NCBI RefSeq assembly: GCF_009725235.1
Contig: NZ_WJFC01000207.1
Coordinates: forward strand, 1-23,862
Origin: Scytonema sp. UIC 10036
Lineage (GTDB): Bacteria; Cyanobacteriota; Cyanobacteriia; Cyanobacteriales; Nostocaceae
Direction of reading: 5' to 3'
DNA length: 23,862 nt
Part shown: piece by piece, positions 22,637 through 23,862 of the stretch
How the letters are laid out: each line of letters begins with the position of its first letter
Position numbering within the stretch: position 1 is the stretch's first letter
Made by a program: the position numbers and the translations under genes
The notes under the pieces: generated by a model
Database searches by the model: none
What the model was told of the DNA's origin: nothing
The model's input: the letters and a program-made list of their open reading frames with translations, nothing else

Positions 22637-22714
22637 CTATATCCCCTGTTTTTATAGTTTAGGCGATCGCCAAGTTGTGTGCTTAACTTAACTTATATCG
22701 GACGAGAGTGTCTT

Positions 22715-23074
22715 CTAACAATAGGAGCGGATATCCTCACCGCACACATCCGCTAAGTAACACAAAGCACGAAAACGCAAGCCAACAAATTGATCGTAGA
22801 GAGGGTTGAGTTTGCACAGAGGGGGAATATGAGCAATTTTACGATTAAACAAAACAATATCTCTTTCAAATGGGCATTGGGCGGGGATTGTTTGAGCAAT
22901 GAATCTTGCCAATTTTCGATTCTGAATATCTAGTGAATCAAGCCAATCGCGCAATGGTTGCAGTAAATCTGATTTAGGCTTAGCCAAGTGGTTGCCATTT
23001 ACGGTTTCCTCGTTTCCAACACCAGGATTTACAAAAGCAGGGAAGTAGATGTTTTGATTGTTAGTTTCAAGCAT
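22715..23074 (-). CDS. Mo-dependent nitrogenase C-terminal domain protein
   Basis: A 119-aa protein from the ATG at 23074 (GGAG about 13 nt upstream). In-frame ATGs at 23119 and 23131 would add 15 or 19 residues. The Pfam family Mo-nitro_C is recognised from 'LLQPLRDWLDSLDIQNRKLA', 'IPAQCPFERDI', 'HIPPLCKLNPLYDQFVGLRF' and 'RALCYLADVCGED'. The small proteins are common in cyanobacteria, diazotrophic or not, and their function is unknown; the name comes from a domain fused to some nitrogenase-related proteins. The conserved Cys residues could bind metal, but this is not established. No nif gene is in the window. The gene is convergent with pxcA. Confidence 0.85.
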   Translation of the reverse strand: MLETNNQNIYFPAFVNPGVGNEETVNGNHLAKPKSDLLQPLRDWLDSLDIQNRKLARFIAQTIPAQCPFERDIVLFNRKIAHIPPLCKLNPLYDQFVGLRFRALCYLADVCGEDIRSYC

Positions 23075-23131
23075 AGTTGTTGTCAGGCTCCATTTAGGAA
23101 TTATGTTCTGTTTTGTCATGAACCAAACCAT

Positions 23132-23580
23132 CTATTGCAGCAGTTTAATGTACGCTGCCCATTAACAGCATGGTATCATCTTGCGGCAGCATTTACATAG
23201 ATATTCACCGAGCAAATACCGCTAACAATGTTATTAAAACTGACTGGGATGTGAAAAACTGTCCAGCTTAATACAAAATTCTTAAAAGAATCTAAAGCGT
23301 TCTGTTTTCGCCTATGAAATGCTCATATCGATTACAACGGTTGTATACTTAAAAGGTAAATGACTTCTGCTTAAATCAAACAGTATCTTGAGTTGTAACT
23401 TCTCCAACAAAATGGTTGTTTTGCTCATACTTAGGCTAGATTTCACCAAGATTTAGTATCGGGACAACCGATTTTAGGCTATTCCCTAATTAGAAAATTG
23501 TAGGATTTGTTACAAAATGTAAAGGTATAAATAAATTAGATAAGTAAATATATCTAAAAAATAGTAGACACTCTCCCACT
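23132..23580. other. Non-coding region, AT-rich
   Basis: No reading frame with a convincing start, ribosome-binding site or family match. Runs of A/T increase towards 23580. No operator or RNA gene was recognised. Confidence 0.45.
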
Positions 23581-23655
23581 CTCGTTCCCAGCCTCAGGCT
23601 GGGAATGCCATACGGGAGGCTCCGCCTCCTGTATAGCGAGGCGTAGCCGAGCAGG
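23581..23655. repeat. Dispersed REP-type repeat (CCCAGCCTCAGGCTGGG)
   Basis: Hairpin CCCAGCC/GGCTGGG followed by GGGAGGC/GCCTCC and a GCGAGGCG tail. Its reverse complement matches much of 16412-16490, so the two are members of one family. Confidence 0.75.
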
Positions 23656-23666
23656 TAAGAATTTTT

Positions 23667-23683
23667 GTAGGTTGGGTTGAGGA
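23667..23683. repeat. Truncated copy of the GTAGGTTGGGTTG repeat
   Basis: Seventeen bases identical to the start of the elements at 5686 and 7710, after which the sequence diverges and the palindromic partner arm is absent. Confidence 0.6.
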
Positions 23684-23740
23684 ATTGGAGCTTAGAGGAT
23701 GTTTGAAAAGTGGTTAGCTGTCATTTTAATCACATGATTA

Positions 23741-23812
23741 CCCCCCTTAGTCCCCCCTTGGAAAGGGGGGAAATAAGAGAAATTCAGTTCCCTCCCCTTT
23801 ATAAGGGGAGGG
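23741..23812. repeat. C/G-block palindromic repeats at the right edge
   Basis: Two adjacent hairpins: CCCCCCTT/AAAGGGGGG (23752-23770), then CCCTCCCCTT/AAGGGGAGGG (23790-23812, perfect 10-bp arms, 3-nt loop). It resembles 12672-12716 and the C-rich core at 3260-3320. Confidence 0.65.
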
Positions 23813-23862
23813 TTAGGGTGGGGTAAAAAATATTTGATACATCAATCATGACTTTTCAAACA

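Overview
The window looks like chromosomal DNA of a filamentous cyanobacterium, most likely Nostocales-like. The reasons are: 14 copies of the HIP1 octamer GCGATCGC, seen in genes and between them; cyanobacterium-typical families (Uma2, PxcA, an SbtA-type bicarbonate carrier, a Mo-nitrogenase C-terminal-domain protein, a cyanobacterial CRISPR-associated WYL-type protein); and many palindromic REP/MITE-like repeats between genes. No rRNA or tRNA gene was recognised. All calls come from reading the sequence; no database search was run.

Layout. (1) 1-3400: a Uma2 nuclease gene, then what looks like the graveyard of a CRISPR-Cas locus. It holds an intact WYL-type regulator (minus strand), a fusion of a DUF1778-antitoxin 5' end to a Cas10-like 3' end, a Cas3-like helicase cut short by a perfect 28-bp palindrome, and two remaining CRISPR-type repeats with a MITE-like insertion between them. 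(2) 3430-8230: a phosphate-scavenging region with two convergent Tat-exported PhoD phosphatases of 529 and 528 aa. Each has upstream 11-bp-period repeats that fit the cyanobacterial Pho box. A small secreted protein and a 37-aa proline-rich peptide gene lie beside them. (3) 8470-12530: a toxin-antitoxin remnant, an ACT-domain malic enzyme, a lone pstB, and a cupin-creatininase gene pair. (4) 12770-16290: a tandem duplication of an unrecognised 410-aa gene. Both copies keep the same promoter and a stem-loop at the predicted 5' end of the mRNA. The second copy lost about 165 internal codons in frame and was then interrupted by a 1238-bp IS66-type element, which has an 8-bp target duplication and GTAAG ends. 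The element carries an internally deleted transposase and a 23S-rRNA-IVP (S23) four-helix-bundle passenger gene. (5) 16690-22640: an OmpR-type two-component system followed by an inorganic-carbon cluster (SbtA-like Na+/bicarbonate carrier, beta-carbonic anhydrase, PxcA proton-extrusion protein). (6) 22700-end: a Mo-nitrogenase C-terminal-domain protein and a repeat-rich tail.

How the parts relate. Bicarbonate import, CO2/HCO3- interconversion and light-driven proton extrusion (region 5) are linked in the carbon-concentrating mechanism, and malic enzyme also handles C4 carbon and CO2. The two PhoD enzymes and PstB belong to phosphate acquisition. The least explained parts are the duplicated gene with its conserved 5'-terminal stem-loop, the S23-carrying IS66 derivative, and the decayed CRISPR locus with its surviving regulator.
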